A stretch of DNA of 64,000 nt from positions 1,364,001-1,428,000 of the forward strand of contig CBDFMY010000003.1 of assembly GCA_965249835.1 (NCBI GenBank), in the 5' to 3' direction. The notes beneath the pieces are model-generated. The model ran no database searches, had not been told where the DNA came from, and saw only the letters and a list, made by a program, of their open reading frames with translations. This document shows, one piece after another, positions 1 through 9,067 of the stretch. The stretch comes from JAHRAW01 sp965249835 (GTDB lineage Bacteria; Pseudomonadota; Gammaproteobacteria; Arenicellales; Poriferihabitantaceae). Each line of letters opens with the position of its first letter. Position 1 is the first letter of the stretch. A program made the translations under genes and the position numbers.

Positions 1-2675
1 GCGGATCTATTTTGCATTTTGACGGTGCACGTTATCGCGTTGGTCCCGACTCGGCCGGCGCGCATCCGGGTCCGGCGTGTTATCGAAACGGCGGACAATT
101 AACCATCACCGACTGCAATGTCATGCTGGGCAAACTCCAGCCCGACTTGTTTCCGCAAGTGTTCGGCGCCGATGCTGATGAAGCGTTGGACGCGCGCGTG
201 GTGAAAAAGAAATTTTCCGAACTGGCGGCCGACATTCAATCCCAACTCGCTCAATCCCAACTTACCCAATCCAAAGGCGAAACTCAGCGCACGGCGGAAT
301 CGGTGGCAACGGGATTCCTCGCCATCGCGGTGGAAAACATGGCAAACGCCATCAAAAAGATTTCGGTGCAGCGCGGCTACGATGTCTCCGAATATACCCT
401 GTGTTGCTTTGGCGGCGCCGGCGGACAGCATGCCTGTTTGGTTGCCGATGCGCTGGCGATGAAGCGCATTTTGATTCATCCGTGCGCGGGAGTGCTGTCG
501 GCTTACGGCATGGGGTTGGCTGACACCGTGGTGGGTCGACAACAGGCAGTAGAGGCAACGCTTGATCGCAAATTACTGGACACGCTTGATGATGAATTGA
601 ATCGATTGCAACTCGAAGGCGTGGATGAATTAATAGATCAGGGCGCCCATGAAAAATATAGCGTGGAAGGCGATGGTCTGGTTTTTCGGCGCTTGCTGCA
701 CATCCGTTATCACGGCTCCGACACGGCGCTGGTGGTAAATCACGGCGCAATGAAAAAAGTGGTGTCGGGGTTTGAGCGACTGCATCGCATGCGATTTGGT
801 TTTATCTCGCCGGAAAAAAGTTTGGTGGTGGAATCGATCGAGGTGGAAGTAATCAAAGCCGCGCGTCCGTCCAGCATGGTCAATCGCGTCAACACCGCCG
901 ATGACGACACCGCGCTTCAACCCGATGCGGTAAGAAAATGTTATCTGGATGGCCGCTGGCAATTCTGTCCCTTTTATCATCGCAGCACGTTAAGGGCCGA
1001 CGAGTTTGTGGAGGGACCTGCGGTAATTCTCGACCCCACCAGTGCCATCGTGGTGGAGCCCGGGTGGGGCGCGTTGCTGACCGCCGATAACAACCTGATA
1101 CTGGAGCGCAGACAAGCGCGCACCCGGGAACGCGCAGTGGGAACCGAAGTGGATCCGGTCATGCTCGAGATCTTCAACAATCTTTTCATGTCCATCGCCG
1201 AGCAGATGGGCTCGGTGCTGGAGAACACCGCGGCGTCGGTCAACATCAAGGAGCGGTTGGATTTTTCCTGCGCGATTTTTGATCCGGACGGTGCGTTGGT
1301 TGCCAATGCGCCGCACATGCCGGTGCATCTCGGCTCCATGGGCGAGAGCATTAAAACCGTGATTCGTGAACGCGCCGGCAACATCAACTCCGGCGACGCC
1401 TACATTCTCAACGCGCCCTATAACGGCGGCACGCACTTGCCGGATGTGACCATCATCAAGCCGGTGTTCGCCGATGATGAAAAATTATTGTTTTATGTCG
1501 CCTCGCGTGGCCATCACGCCGACATCGGTGGCAAGACGCCCGGCTCGGCGCCGGCCGATTCCACCAGCATTGAAGAAGAGGGCGTGATTATCGACAACTT
1601 CACACTGGTGGAGAACGACCACTTCCGCGAAAAAGAAATTCACCAGTTGTTAACCAGCGGTCGTTGGCCGGCACGCAATCCGCAGATGAACATCGCCGAC
1701 TTCAAGGCGCAGTTGGCGGCTTGCGAAAAAGGCGCGCAGGAATTGATCAGCATGACCGCGCATTATGGTGTCGATACCGTCCACGCTTATATGCGGCATG
1801 TGCAGGACAACGCCGAGGAATCGGTGCGGCGCGTGCTCGGCGTATTAAATGACGGCGAGTTCACATATCAGATGGATGACGGCGCGCAGATTTGCGCTGC
1901 CATAAAAGTGAATCGCAAACAACGCACCGCGACGGTCGACTTCACCGGCACCAGCGCACAGCACCCGGGCAATTTCAACGCGCCCGAAGCGGTGGTGCGC
2001 GCCGCGGTGTTGTATGTGTTTCGGTGTTTGGTGGACGACAACATTCCGTTGAACGAAGGCTGCCTGAAGCCGATGAAAATTATCATCCCCGCAGGATCCA
2101 TGATCAGTCCGCGTCACCCGGCCGCGGTCATCGCCGGCAATGTCGAGACTTCGCAATATTTGGTGGACACATTGTTCGGCGCATTGCAAACCGTTGCCGC
2201 TTCTCAGGGAACCATGAACAACTTTATCTGGGGCAACGAGCAACATCAGTATTATGAAACCGTTTGCGGTGGCACCGGCGCGACTCGTAACGCGCACGGC
2301 ACCGACGCGGTGCACTCGCACATGACCAACTCGCGCCTGACCGATCCGGAAGTTTTGGAGTGGCGTTTTCCGGTGATTTTGGATTCATTCGCGATTCGCA
2401 AACACTCCGGCGGACAAGGCAACTATCACGGCGGCGATGGTGTGATTCGCAAAGTAAAATTTCTCGAGCCGATGACCGCGAACATTATTTCATCGCACCG
2501 AAAAGTTCCGCCATTTGGGTTGCACGGCGGCGGCAACGGCAAAACCGGACGCAACTATGTCGTGCACGCAGATGGCAGCGTGAGCAAACTTTCCGGCGTC
2601 GACCAGTTGGAATTAAAAGCCGGCGATGTATTTGTAATTGAAACGCCCGGCGGCGGCGGCTATGGTGCGAAGTGA
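1..2675 (+). CDS. 5-oxoprolinase / hydantoinase HyuA-HyuB fusion, 5' end cut by window
   Basis: The reading frame is open to the left edge and begins inside the HyuA domain: in-frame GSI followed by VGPDSAGAHPGPACY, the conserved HyuA core, so the TTG at 12 is not a real start. HyuA sequence (FGGAGGQHACLVADAL) runs to about residue 370 of the visible part; HyuB follows in the same chain (NTAASVNIKERLDFSCAIFD, then SRGHHADIGG) and ends in the usual glycine-rich tail GDVFVIETPGGGGYG. A HyuA-HyuB fusion is typical of ATP-dependent 5-oxoprolinases, which open 5-oxo-L-proline to glutamate in glutathione turnover; N-methylhydantoinase or acetone-carboxylase-like activity cannot be excluded. The gamma-glutamyltranspeptidase at 15.3 kb fits the same pathway. 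Confidence 0.88.
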   Translation, partial: GSILHFDGARYRVGPDSAGAHPGPACYRNGGQLTITDCNVMLGKLQPDLFPQVFGADADEALDARVVKKKFSELAADIQSQLAQSQLTQSKGETQRTAESVATGFLAIAVENMANAIKKISVQRGYDVSEYTLCCFGGAGGQHACLVADALAMKRILIHPCAGVLSAYGMGLADTVVGRQQAVEATLDRKLLDTLDDELNRLQLEGVDELIDQGAHEKYSVEGDGLVFRRLLHIRYHGSDTALVVNHGAMKKVVSGFERLHRMRFGFISPEKSLVVESIEVEVIKAARPSSMVNRVNTADDDTALQPDAVRKCYLDGRWQFCPFYHRSTLRADEFVEGPAVILDPTSAIVVEPGWGALLTADNNLILERRQARTRERAVGTEVDPVMLEIFNNLFMSIAEQMGSVLENTAASVNIKERLDFSCAIFDPDGALVANAPHMPVHLGSMGESIKTVIRERAGNINSGDAYILNAPYNGGTHLPDVTIIKPVFADDEKLLFYVASRGHHADIGGKTPGSAPADSTSIEEEGVIIDNFTLVENDHFREKEIHQLLTSGRWPARNPQMNIADFKAQLAACEKGAQELISMTAHYGVDTVHAYMRHVQDNAEESVRRVLGVLNDGEFTYQMDDGAQICAAIKVNRKQRTATVDFTGTSAQHPGNFNAPEAVVRAAVLYVFRCLVDDNIPLNEGCLKPMKIIIPAGSMISPRHPAAVIAGNVETSQYLVDTLFGALQTVAASQGTMNNFIWGNEQHQYYETVCGGTGATRNAHGTDAVHSHMTNSRLTDPEVLEWRFPVILDSFAIRKHSGGQGNYHGGDGVIRKVKFLEPMTANIISSHRKVPPFGLHGGGNGKTGRNYVVHADGSVSKLSGVDQLELKAGDVFVIETPGGGGYGAK

Positions 2676-2707
2676 ATGACACCAGACGTGCATCACGGCG
2701 GGAAAAC

Positions 2708-2750
2708 ATGATTATTGTCATGTGATTCCGTGATGAGTATGTGCAATAAT
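2708..2750 (+). promoter_or_regulatory. DNR/FNR-like box and extended -10 promoter for nirK
   Basis: Seen: an inverted repeat ACATGA-N6-TCATGT at 2706-2723. Its core ATGAT-N4-GTCAT (2708-2721) matches the DNR/NNR consensus TTGAT-N4-GTCAA at 8 of 10 places. A TGC-AATAAT extended -10 element lies at 2742-2750. A start site near 2757 would put the box centre near -42, the class II position for Crp/FNR-family activators. Inference: nirK is switched on under low oxygen or nitric oxide by such a regulator. Confidence 0.55.
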
Positions 2751-2779
2751 GGGTCTAATTTAACCGAGGAGATTGCATC

Positions 2780-3907
2780 ATGAAAAAATATATGCTGAAA
2801 AAACAGAAGTTGTTTTTCGCGTCGCTACTCGCCGTGTTGTTAGTCGCGCCCGCGTTTGGTTACACCGGCGGATTGGAGGGCTACGAGGTCGGCGTCAAGG
2901 CCGATATTAGCGGCTTGCCGCGCGTGAAACAGGAATTGGTCGTTGCGCCGGCCTTGCCGAAGCATGAGCAAACGGCGACCGGCGGGCCGAAAATCATTGA
3001 AGTGCGGATGGTGATTGAAGAGAAGGAAATCGAGATTGAGCCGGGCGTTTTCATGTGGGCGATGACCTTTAACGGTAGCGTTCCGGGACCGATCATTGTC
3101 GCGCATGAGGGCGACTATATCGAACTGACGCTGGTCAATCCTGAGACCAACTCGTTGCCGCACAACATTGATTTTCATGCCTCCACCGGCGCGCTTGGCG
3201 GCGGCTCGTTGACGCTGGTGAATCCGGGCGAGGAAGTGGTGCTCAGATTCAAGGCGACGCGAGTCGGCACCTTCCTGTATCACTGCGCGCCGGGCGGGGC
3301 GATGATTCCGTGGCATGTGGTGCATGGCATGAACGGCGCGGTGCTGATTTTGCCGCGCGACGGGCTCAAGGACAGTGACGGCACGCCGCTGCGCTACGAC
3401 CGCGCTTTTTATATTGGCGAGTTGGATTACTATCTGCCGAAGGACGCGAACGGAAAATACAAGCGCTATCCCAACCCCATCGCCTCTTTCGCCGATGACA
3501 TGGAAGTGATGAAAACCCTGACGCCGACGCACATTCCGTTCGGCGGCACCATGGGCGCGCTGACCGGCGATAACGCGATGCACGCCAATGTCGGCGAATC
3601 GGTTTTGTTCATTCATTTTCAAGCCAATCGGCAATCCTTTCCGCACTTGATCGGCGGCCACGGCGATTATGTGTGGGAGCGCGGCAACTTCAACGACCCG
3701 CCGGCGCATGGCCTGGAAAGCTGGGTGTTGGCGGCCGGCTCGGCCAGCGCCTTCATCTATAAATTTCGCCAGCCCGGCGTGTATGTCTATTTATCGCACA
3801 ACTTGATTGAGGCGGTGTTGTTGGGCGCGATTTCGCATGTGATTGTGGACGGCGAATGGAACAACGACTTGATGGAACAGGTGGTCGCGCCGCGCACGAT
3901 CGAGTAG
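2780..3907 (+). CDS. nirK: Copper-containing nitrite reductase NirK
   Basis: 375 aa. Reduces nitrite to nitric oxide in the periplasm. Residues 1-28 form a Sec signal peptide (KK...LLAVLLVAPAFG). Two cupredoxin domains follow. Type 1 copper ligands are H128, C169, H179 and M184 (HCAPGGAMIPWHVVHGM); type 2 ligands are H133, H168 and H340 (YLSHNLIEA); the catalytic aspartate is D131 in LPHNIDFHA, and the second catalytic histidine is in LIGGHGDYVW. Length and motifs fit the classic two-domain enzyme. AGGAG sits 8 bases before the ATG. No nor or nirV gene is adjacent; it appears to be a single-gene unit. With the dsr operon downstream it suggests sulfur oxidation coupled to nitrogen-oxide respiration. 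Confidence 0.96.
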   Translation: MKKYMLKKQKLFFASLLAVLLVAPAFGYTGGLEGYEVGVKADISGLPRVKQELVVAPALPKHEQTATGGPKIIEVRMVIEEKEIEIEPGVFMWAMTFNGSVPGPIIVAHEGDYIELTLVNPETNSLPHNIDFHASTGALGGGSLTLVNPGEEVVLRFKATRVGTFLYHCAPGGAMIPWHVVHGMNGAVLILPRDGLKDSDGTPLRYDRAFYIGELDYYLPKDANGKYKRYPNPIASFADDMEVMKTLTPTHIPFGGTMGALTGDNAMHANVGESVLFIHFQANRQSFPHLIGGHGDYVWERGNFNDPPAHGLESWVLAAGSASAFIYKFRQPGVYVYLSHNLIEAVLLGAISHVIVDGEWNNDLMEQVVAPRTIE

Positions 3908-4320
3908 GGGGTGTCTTCGTCGCCGTCATTCACGCGGCTTCGCCGCAAATGACAGTGGGGTGTGAAGGGCATCGGCGGCGGCTCACGCCGCCGAGTAACC
4001 TGTGGCTGATATGCAAAGGTTCGCTTGCGCGTGCTCGCGCTTTGCGGGGGGAATGCCCCCCGCACCCCCCTTTTGGCGCGAGGGAAACATCCTGTTTCCA
4101 CGCGCCAGCGTGCGTCCCTGCACGCTCTGGTGATTGGGAGAATAGAGTAAATAGCAAAACTTTTGTGGGCGTGACAACGAAAGAATCAGTATTCGTCATC
4201 CTCGCCGGCAGGCGGGGATCCAGACGCGGCGTAGCCGCGCAAATGGCGGCGGCTTTGCCGCCGGTTTTTCAAGCCGGAATGACGAGACGAAAAGCGTGTT
4301 GTCCGGCGTAGCCGGACATT
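3908..4320. repeat. Intergenic region with dispersed palindromic repeats
   Basis: No convincing gene in these 413 bases. From about 4195 it holds a copy of the dispersed hairpin repeat also found near 17840, 22600, 41560 and 62970 (core CTCGCCGGCAGGCGGG, then CGCGGCGTAGCCGCG and GGCGGCGGCTTTGCCGCC). Several perfect hairpins of the form GCGGC-n-GCCGC follow one another. The 151-codon frame across this stretch is repeat sequence and is not called. Confidence 0.7.
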
Positions 4321-4327
4321 TTATTTC
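4300..4327 (+). terminator. Hairpin plus T-run, terminator-like
   Basis: TGTCCGGC-GTA-GCCGGACA (8-bp perfect stem, 3-base loop) is followed by TTTTATTT on the + strand, overlapping the 3' end of the converging antiporter gene. The same hairpin recurs at other gene ends (41.3, 41.4, 41.87, 52.97 kb), so it may be a repeat reused as a terminator. Confidence 0.5.
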
Positions 4328-6132
4328 GTGTGCTTTGCCGAATCCTGTTCATCCTCTTTTTCTTTGTCCGCGGCGAAGGTTTCCTCCATGTTGTTGTGCG
4401 CGGTTCGGGCGATGGATATCAGTGCTTTTTCGTCGTGGCGGACGGCCACTTGCTGATGCAGCATATCCATATCGAATTTTTTGAATTTTTCGCTTAAGCG
4501 CCGCGCCTGCCGTTCGCTGAAGCCGAGTTCGGTCAGCACATCTTTGGCAAGTTCCAGCGCGCTGGCGAAAGATTCTCTGGCAAATCCGTCCACTTGATTG
4601 TCGATCAAGTGCATGGCGTGGCCGCGGTCAGAGGCGCGCACGAATATTTTCAGGTTGGGAAATTCCCGACGAATTAAAACGATTGCCTGATTAATGACTT
4701 CCTGGTCGGCCATGGCAAGCACGATTAATTTCGCCTGATCAGCACCGGCCGAGCGCAACACATCCAGTCGCAGGGCGTCTCCGTAATAAGACTTATATCC
4801 GAAGCGGCGCGTGCGTTCCAATTGTTGCGGATTATTGTCGATCAATGTGGGTGTGATTTTGTTCACCATCAGCAAGCGACCAATGACTTGCCCGAAGCGG
4901 CCAAAGCCGATGATGATGACCGGGTTACGGTCGTCAATGATGGTATCCATCGGCAGGTCGTCGGCTTGAAAAAATCGCGGTTCAATAAACTTTTCATTGA
5001 CAATCAACAGCAGCGGCGTGATCGCCATGGACAACGCCACCACGAGAATCAGTTGATTGGCGATGTGAGATTGCATGGCACCGACCGACATCGCAAAACC
5101 GAACAATACGAATCCGAATTCACCGCCCTGTGCCAGGGTGAATGAAAACAGCCCGCGCTGGCTTGGGGGTATTCCGGTAAATCGTGCGACCAGATATAAC
5201 ACCGCCGCCTTGAGCGCCACCAGCGCGGCGGTGAAGGCGAAAATTCGCAACGGGTTTTCCAACAGCAAACCAAAATTCACCGACATACCGACCGAGATGA
5301 AGAAAAGTCCGAGCAATAATCCTTTGAACGGTTCGATGTCCGATTCCAACGCATGGCGGTATTCGGAATTCGCCAGCAGCACACCGGCGAGAAATGCGCC
5401 CAGTGCTTTGGAGATGCCGAGCAATTCCATGATGGCCGCGATGCCGCTGACCAGCAGCAACGACAGCGCGGTGAACACTTCGCGCAAGTGAGTGGAAGCG
5501 ACGAAGCCGAAGATGTGACGCAGAAAAAATCGGCCCATGACGAAAATGCCGAACATCACGCCGATAATCACCAGCGTGGAGGCATGGCCGCCGTCGTATT
5601 CGCCATTGACGATTCCCAATCCGAGCAGCGGAATCAGCGCGATGATGGGGATTACCGCGATGTCCTGAAACAACAGCACGGAAAATCCGGTTTTGCCTGC
5701 CGGAGTGGCGAGCAAGTTTTTTTCTTTGAGGGATTGTAGCGCGATGGCGGTGGATGACAGCGCCAAACCCAATCCGGCGACTACGCTGGTTTGCCAACGC
5801 ACATCAAGCAACAAGCCGAACAAAGAAATGAGCGCGGCGGTAACCAGCACCTGCGTGCCGCCGACACCGAGAATGGGGCGGCGGAGCGTCCACAGTTTTC
5901 GCGGTTCAAGTTCGAGTCCGATCAAAAACAACAACAGCACCACGCCGAGTTCGGAGAAATGCAAAATATCGCCGACGTTGTTGATTAAGCCCAGCCCCCA
6001 GGGGCCGATGCAGACGCCGGCGATCAGGTAGCCGAGCACCGAGCCGAGGCCCAATCGGGCGAACAGCGGCACGGCGATGACCGTGGCCGACAGATACACC
6101 ACCAGGTTGAACAGGAAGCCGTGACTATCCAT
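4321..6132 (-). CDS. Kef-type monovalent cation:proton antiporter (CPA2) with TrkA-N domain
   Basis: 603 aa. An N-terminal Na+/H+-exchanger domain of about 12 membrane segments (residues 1-385) begins with hydrophobic LFNLVVYLSATVIAVPLFAR and includes the GxLxPGxLG-like LGYLIAGVCIGPWGLG. A cytoplasmic RCK/TrkA-N Rossmann domain follows from about residue 404 (VIIIGFGRFGQVIGRLL) and a charged tail ends in KEKEDEQD. The architecture matches KefB/KefC/YbaL potassium-efflux antiporters, in KefBC gated by glutathione adducts. No kefF/kefG ancillary gene is adjacent, so glutathione gating is not shown. The start overlaps the upstream CoA-transferase stop by 8 bases, so the two are probably co-transcribed. 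Confidence 0.9.
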   Translation of the reverse strand: MDSHGFLFNLVVYLSATVIAVPLFARLGLGSVLGYLIAGVCIGPWGLGLINNVGDILHFSELGVVLLLFLIGLELEPRKLWTLRRPILGVGGTQVLVTAALISLFGLLLDVRWQTSVVAGLGLALSSTAIALQSLKEKNLLATPAGKTGFSVLLFQDIAVIPIIALIPLLGLGIVNGEYDGGHASTLVIIGVMFGIFVMGRFFLRHIFGFVASTHLREVFTALSLLLVSGIAAIMELLGISKALGAFLAGVLLANSEYRHALESDIEPFKGLLLGLFFISVGMSVNFGLLLENPLRIFAFTAALVALKAAVLYLVARFTGIPPSQRGLFSFTLAQGGEFGFVLFGFAMSVGAMQSHIANQLILVVALSMAITPLLLIVNEKFIEPRFFQADDLPMDTIIDDRNPVIIIGFGRFGQVIGRLLMVNKITPTLIDNNPQQLERTRRFGYKSYYGDALRLDVLRSAGADQAKLIVLAMADQEVINQAIVLIRREFPNLKIFVRASDRGHAMHLIDNQVDGFARESFASALELAKDVLTELGFSERQARRLSEKFKKFDMDMLHQQVAVRHDEKALISIARTAHNNMEETFAADKEKEDEQDSAKHTK

Positions 6133-7435
6133 GCGATTTTTTTGAACTCGGTTTCATGGCAGAGGGCGCGTCTGAATCTTGCGCAGAGTCGGCAAGTTTA
6201 ATCACTCCGCGGTTTTGCAATTCCATCAATTGGTTTTCATCATAGCCGATTTCGCGCAGCACTTCGCCAGTGTGTTCGGCAAAATTCGGCGGTGGGAAGC
6301 GAAGGGCTGGACCGTTTTCGGCATATTGAAACGCAGCCACCGGGATTTTCTGCGATAATTTTTTCAGCAGCGGAGGGTCGGCATCAGTGTCAGCCGATTG
6401 AAGCACTGCCCGCCCGCGCAGTTGCGGGTCGGCAAGCACCTGATCGAGTTCGCGCACCCGCGCCGCCGGCACCCGTTTGCGGTTGAATTGGGTTTCCCAT
6501 TGCGCGGCGGTTTTCTGTTTGATAATCCCGGCGATTCGTCTCCGGTCGTCCTCGAAATAATCCGCCATCTCCATCGGCGTCAAAGCCGCCAACGCTTCGC
6601 CGTGGTCGCGGTCGCCGAGAACGCCCCACATGTTTTTGACCTGCTCGCCGGTATACGCGCCCAGCATCAGCAACCCTTGTTTGGCGGCGTAGCAACCGTA
6701 GCCGGCGTTGAACCCGCTGCTGTTTCCGGTGACTGGCGGCAACTCCCCGGCGTGGTGAAATCTGGTGATGTGGGAACTCATCAACATCATCGCCGCGTCC
6801 AGCATGGCGACATCAATATACTGCCCTTTGCCGGTGGCGGTTCGTTGATACAACGCCGCGGCAATGGCGAAAGCGGCTTGTATGCCGGTGCCGTAATCAA
6901 GCACCGGCGGCCCGACTTTAAGCGGCGCGGAGTGCTCATCGCCGGTGGCCGCCATCAAACCGGAATAGGCCTGGATGACATTGTCGTAGGCGGTGCGCTC
7001 GGCGATCGGGCCTTGCTGACCAAAGCCGGTGATGGAGCAGTAGATGATGTCCGGCTTGATCGACCTTACCGCCGCATAGTCGAGGTCAAGTTTGGCCATG
7101 GCACCGCTGCGGTAATTCTCCACAAACACATCGGCATCGGCAATCAATCTTCGCAAAACTGCCACGCCCTCGGCCGATTTCAAGTCGATGCACACCGCGC
7201 GCTTGTTGGCATTTTGCGCGGTGAAGTCGCTTCGCATGGCGGATTCTTTTTTCGCATCCGTCCAGTTCGGATGCGCACCGGAAGAGCGCGACACATCGGG
7301 ATGGTCCGGCGCTTCCACCTTGATTACATCGGCGCCCATGACCGCCAGTTGGTAGGTGCAAAACGGGCCGGCGATGACATGGGTAAGGTCGATCACCCGC
7401 AGGTGGGAGAATGCTTGGTCGGCGCAAGTTGGCAT
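6125..7435 (-). CDS. CaiB/BaiF family (class III) CoA-transferase
   Basis: 436 aa. Family hallmarks: an N-terminal LRVIDLTHVIAGPFCTYQLA, then GADVIKVEAPDHPD, VFVENYRSGAMAKLDLDY, and VLDYGTG, in which D180 corresponds to the aspartate that forms the acyl anhydride. The enzyme moves CoA between carboxylic acids. The substrate cannot be read from sequence; formyl-, succinyl- or itaconyl-CoA type activities are all possible. It is the first gene of a two-gene unit with the Kef-type antiporter and diverges from fumC across a 146-base gap. Confidence 0.9.
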   Translation of the reverse strand: MPTCADQAFSHLRVIDLTHVIAGPFCTYQLAVMGADVIKVEAPDHPDVSRSSGAHPNWTDAKKESAMRSDFTAQNANKRAVCIDLKSAEGVAVLRRLIADADVFVENYRSGAMAKLDLDYAAVRSIKPDIIYCSITGFGQQGPIAERTAYDNVIQAYSGLMAATGDEHSAPLKVGPPVLDYGTGIQAAFAIAAALYQRTATGKGQYIDVAMLDAAMMLMSSHITRFHHAGELPPVTGNSSGFNAGYGCYAAKQGLLMLGAYTGEQVKNMWGVLGDRDHGEALAALTPMEMADYFEDDRRRIAGIIKQKTAAQWETQFNRKRVPAARVRELDQVLADPQLRGRAVLQSADTDADPPLLKKLSQKIPVAAFQYAENGPALRFPPPNFAEHTGEVLREIGYDENQLMELQNRGVIKLADSAQDSDAPSAMKPSSKKSHG

Positions 7436-7525
7436 GGAAATGGTTGGCGTAACTGAGTTTGATTGTGGTGGCCGATTGTAGCGACTTGTTCGCCCGGGGC
7501 ATTATCGCCCATTCCTTCCTGATGA

Positions 7526-7531
7526 TATACT
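7526..7531 (+). promoter_or_regulatory. Possible -10 element for fumC
   Basis: TATACT (5 of 6 to consensus) lies 50 bases before the fumC ATG in the divergent spacer; no good -35 box is visible at standard spacing. Confidence 0.3.
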
Positions 7532-7581
7532 CCCCCGCGTTCACCGAAGCCCACGAGCCGTCGCTTATCAGACCCATAACC

Positions 7582-8973
7582 ATGCCTGACTTCCGCACCG
7601 AAACCGATTCCTTCGGCGCCATCGAGGTGCCGGCGGATAAATATTGGGGCGCGCAAACCCAGCGTTCCCTCGGCAACTTTCGCATCGGTAGCGAGCGGAT
7701 GCCGCGTGCGTTGATTCGCGCATTGGGCATCATCAAACGTTGCGCGGCACAGGTCAACATCGCGCAAGGACGGCTCGATAAAAAAATCGGTGCGGCGATC
7801 ATTGCATCGGCGCAACAAGTGATCGATGGAAATTACGATGATCATTTTCCGCTGGTGGTGTGGCAGACCGGCTCCGGCACCCAGTCCAACATGAACGCCA
7901 ACGAGGTCATCGCCAACCTCGCCATCCGCCAACTGGGCGGCGAGTTGGGTTGCAAATCGCCGGTTCATCCCAACGACCACTGCAATTTGAGTCAATCGTC
8001 CAATGATACTTTTCCGAGTGCGATGCACATCGCCACGGCCGAGCAGTTGCATCACGCGTTGATTCCGGCGTTGCATCATCTGCGCGCCGCACTCGATGAA
8101 AAATCGCAGCAGTGGAACGACCTGGTCAAGATTGGACGCACGCATTTGCAAGACGCGACGCCACTGACTTTGGGGCAGGAGTTTTCCGGATACCAAACGC
8201 AAATGGCGTTCGCTATCGAGCGCGTGAACGCCGCGCTGGTGCGCATTTATCCATTGGCGCAAGGCGGCACCGCGGTCGGCACCGGATTGAATTCGCAGCC
8301 CGGTTTCGCCGAGTTGTTCGCCGCCGAAGTCGCAACGCTCACCGAGTTGCCATTCACTTCCGCATCCAACAAATTCGAAGCGTTGGCCGCGCATGATGCG
8401 ATGGTGGAAATTTCCGGCGTGTTCAACACCATTGCGGTCAGCCTCAACAAAATCGCCAACGACATTCGCTTGCTCGGCTCCGGCCCGCGCAGTGGCATCG
8501 GTGAGTTGCGTCTGCCGGAAAACGAACCCGGTTCGTCGATCATGCCGGGCAAGGTTAATCCGACTCAATGCGAAGCGTTAACTATGGTGTGCGCGCAGGT
8601 AATGGGCAATCATGTCACGGTAACGGTGGCCGGCGCGCAAGGTCATTTTGAACTCAATGTATTCAAGCCGGTAATCGCCTACAACGTCTTGCAATCCATC
8701 CGCCTGCTGGGCGATGCGATAATCAGTTTTACCGACCATTGCGTGGTCGGCATTGAACCCGATCGCGAGCGTATTGCGCAGTTGGTGGAAACGTCGTTGA
8801 TGCTGGTGACCGCGCTGGCACCGAGCATCGGCTACGACAACGCCGCCGACATCGCCAAGCGCGCACACAAAAACGGCACCACTTTGCGCGAAGAAGCGGT
8901 GGGCCGGGGGCTTGTCACGGCCGAGCAGTTCGACCAGATGGTGCGCCCGGATAAAATGGTCCGGCCCAAGTGA
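7582..8973 (+). CDS. fumC: Fumarate hydratase class II
   Basis: 463 aa from the ATG at 7582; the frame is open further upstream, but homology begins at FRTETDSFGAIEVPADKYWG. Catalyses the reversible hydration of fumarate to malate in the citric acid cycle. Visible family motifs are GSGTQSNMNANEVIA, the active-site histidine region KIGRTHLQDATPLT and the signature GSSIMPGKVNP at residues 317-327. Oxygen-stable iron-free form. Length is normal for FumC. Confidence 0.96.
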   Translation: MPDFRTETDSFGAIEVPADKYWGAQTQRSLGNFRIGSERMPRALIRALGIIKRCAAQVNIAQGRLDKKIGAAIIASAQQVIDGNYDDHFPLVVWQTGSGTQSNMNANEVIANLAIRQLGGELGCKSPVHPNDHCNLSQSSNDTFPSAMHIATAEQLHHALIPALHHLRAALDEKSQQWNDLVKIGRTHLQDATPLTLGQEFSGYQTQMAFAIERVNAALVRIYPLAQGGTAVGTGLNSQPGFAELFAAEVATLTELPFTSASNKFEALAAHDAMVEISGVFNTIAVSLNKIANDIRLLGSGPRSGIGELRLPENEPGSSIMPGKVNPTQCEALTMVCAQVMGNHVTVTVAGAQGHFELNVFKPVIAYNVLQSIRLLGDAIISFTDHCVVGIEPDRERIAQLVETSLMLVTALAPSIGYDNAADIAKRAHKNGTTLREEAVGRGLVTAEQFDQMVRPDKMVRPK

Positions 8974-9067
8974 TGCCGCAAAAACAAAGGCTGGATTTAT
9001 GCAATGAAATCGGCGATTATCAAGCGCAGGTTTTCATTCGATTTAATACTTCGGAGACGACAAAAAC

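Noticed and set aside
99..542. Long antisense frames under the oxoprolinase and other GC-rich genes
   Set aside because: Third-position GC bias opens antisense frames; products lack known domains.
3856..4311. 151-codon open frame after nirK
   Set aside because: Starts inside nirK and runs through dispersed repeats; low-complexity product.
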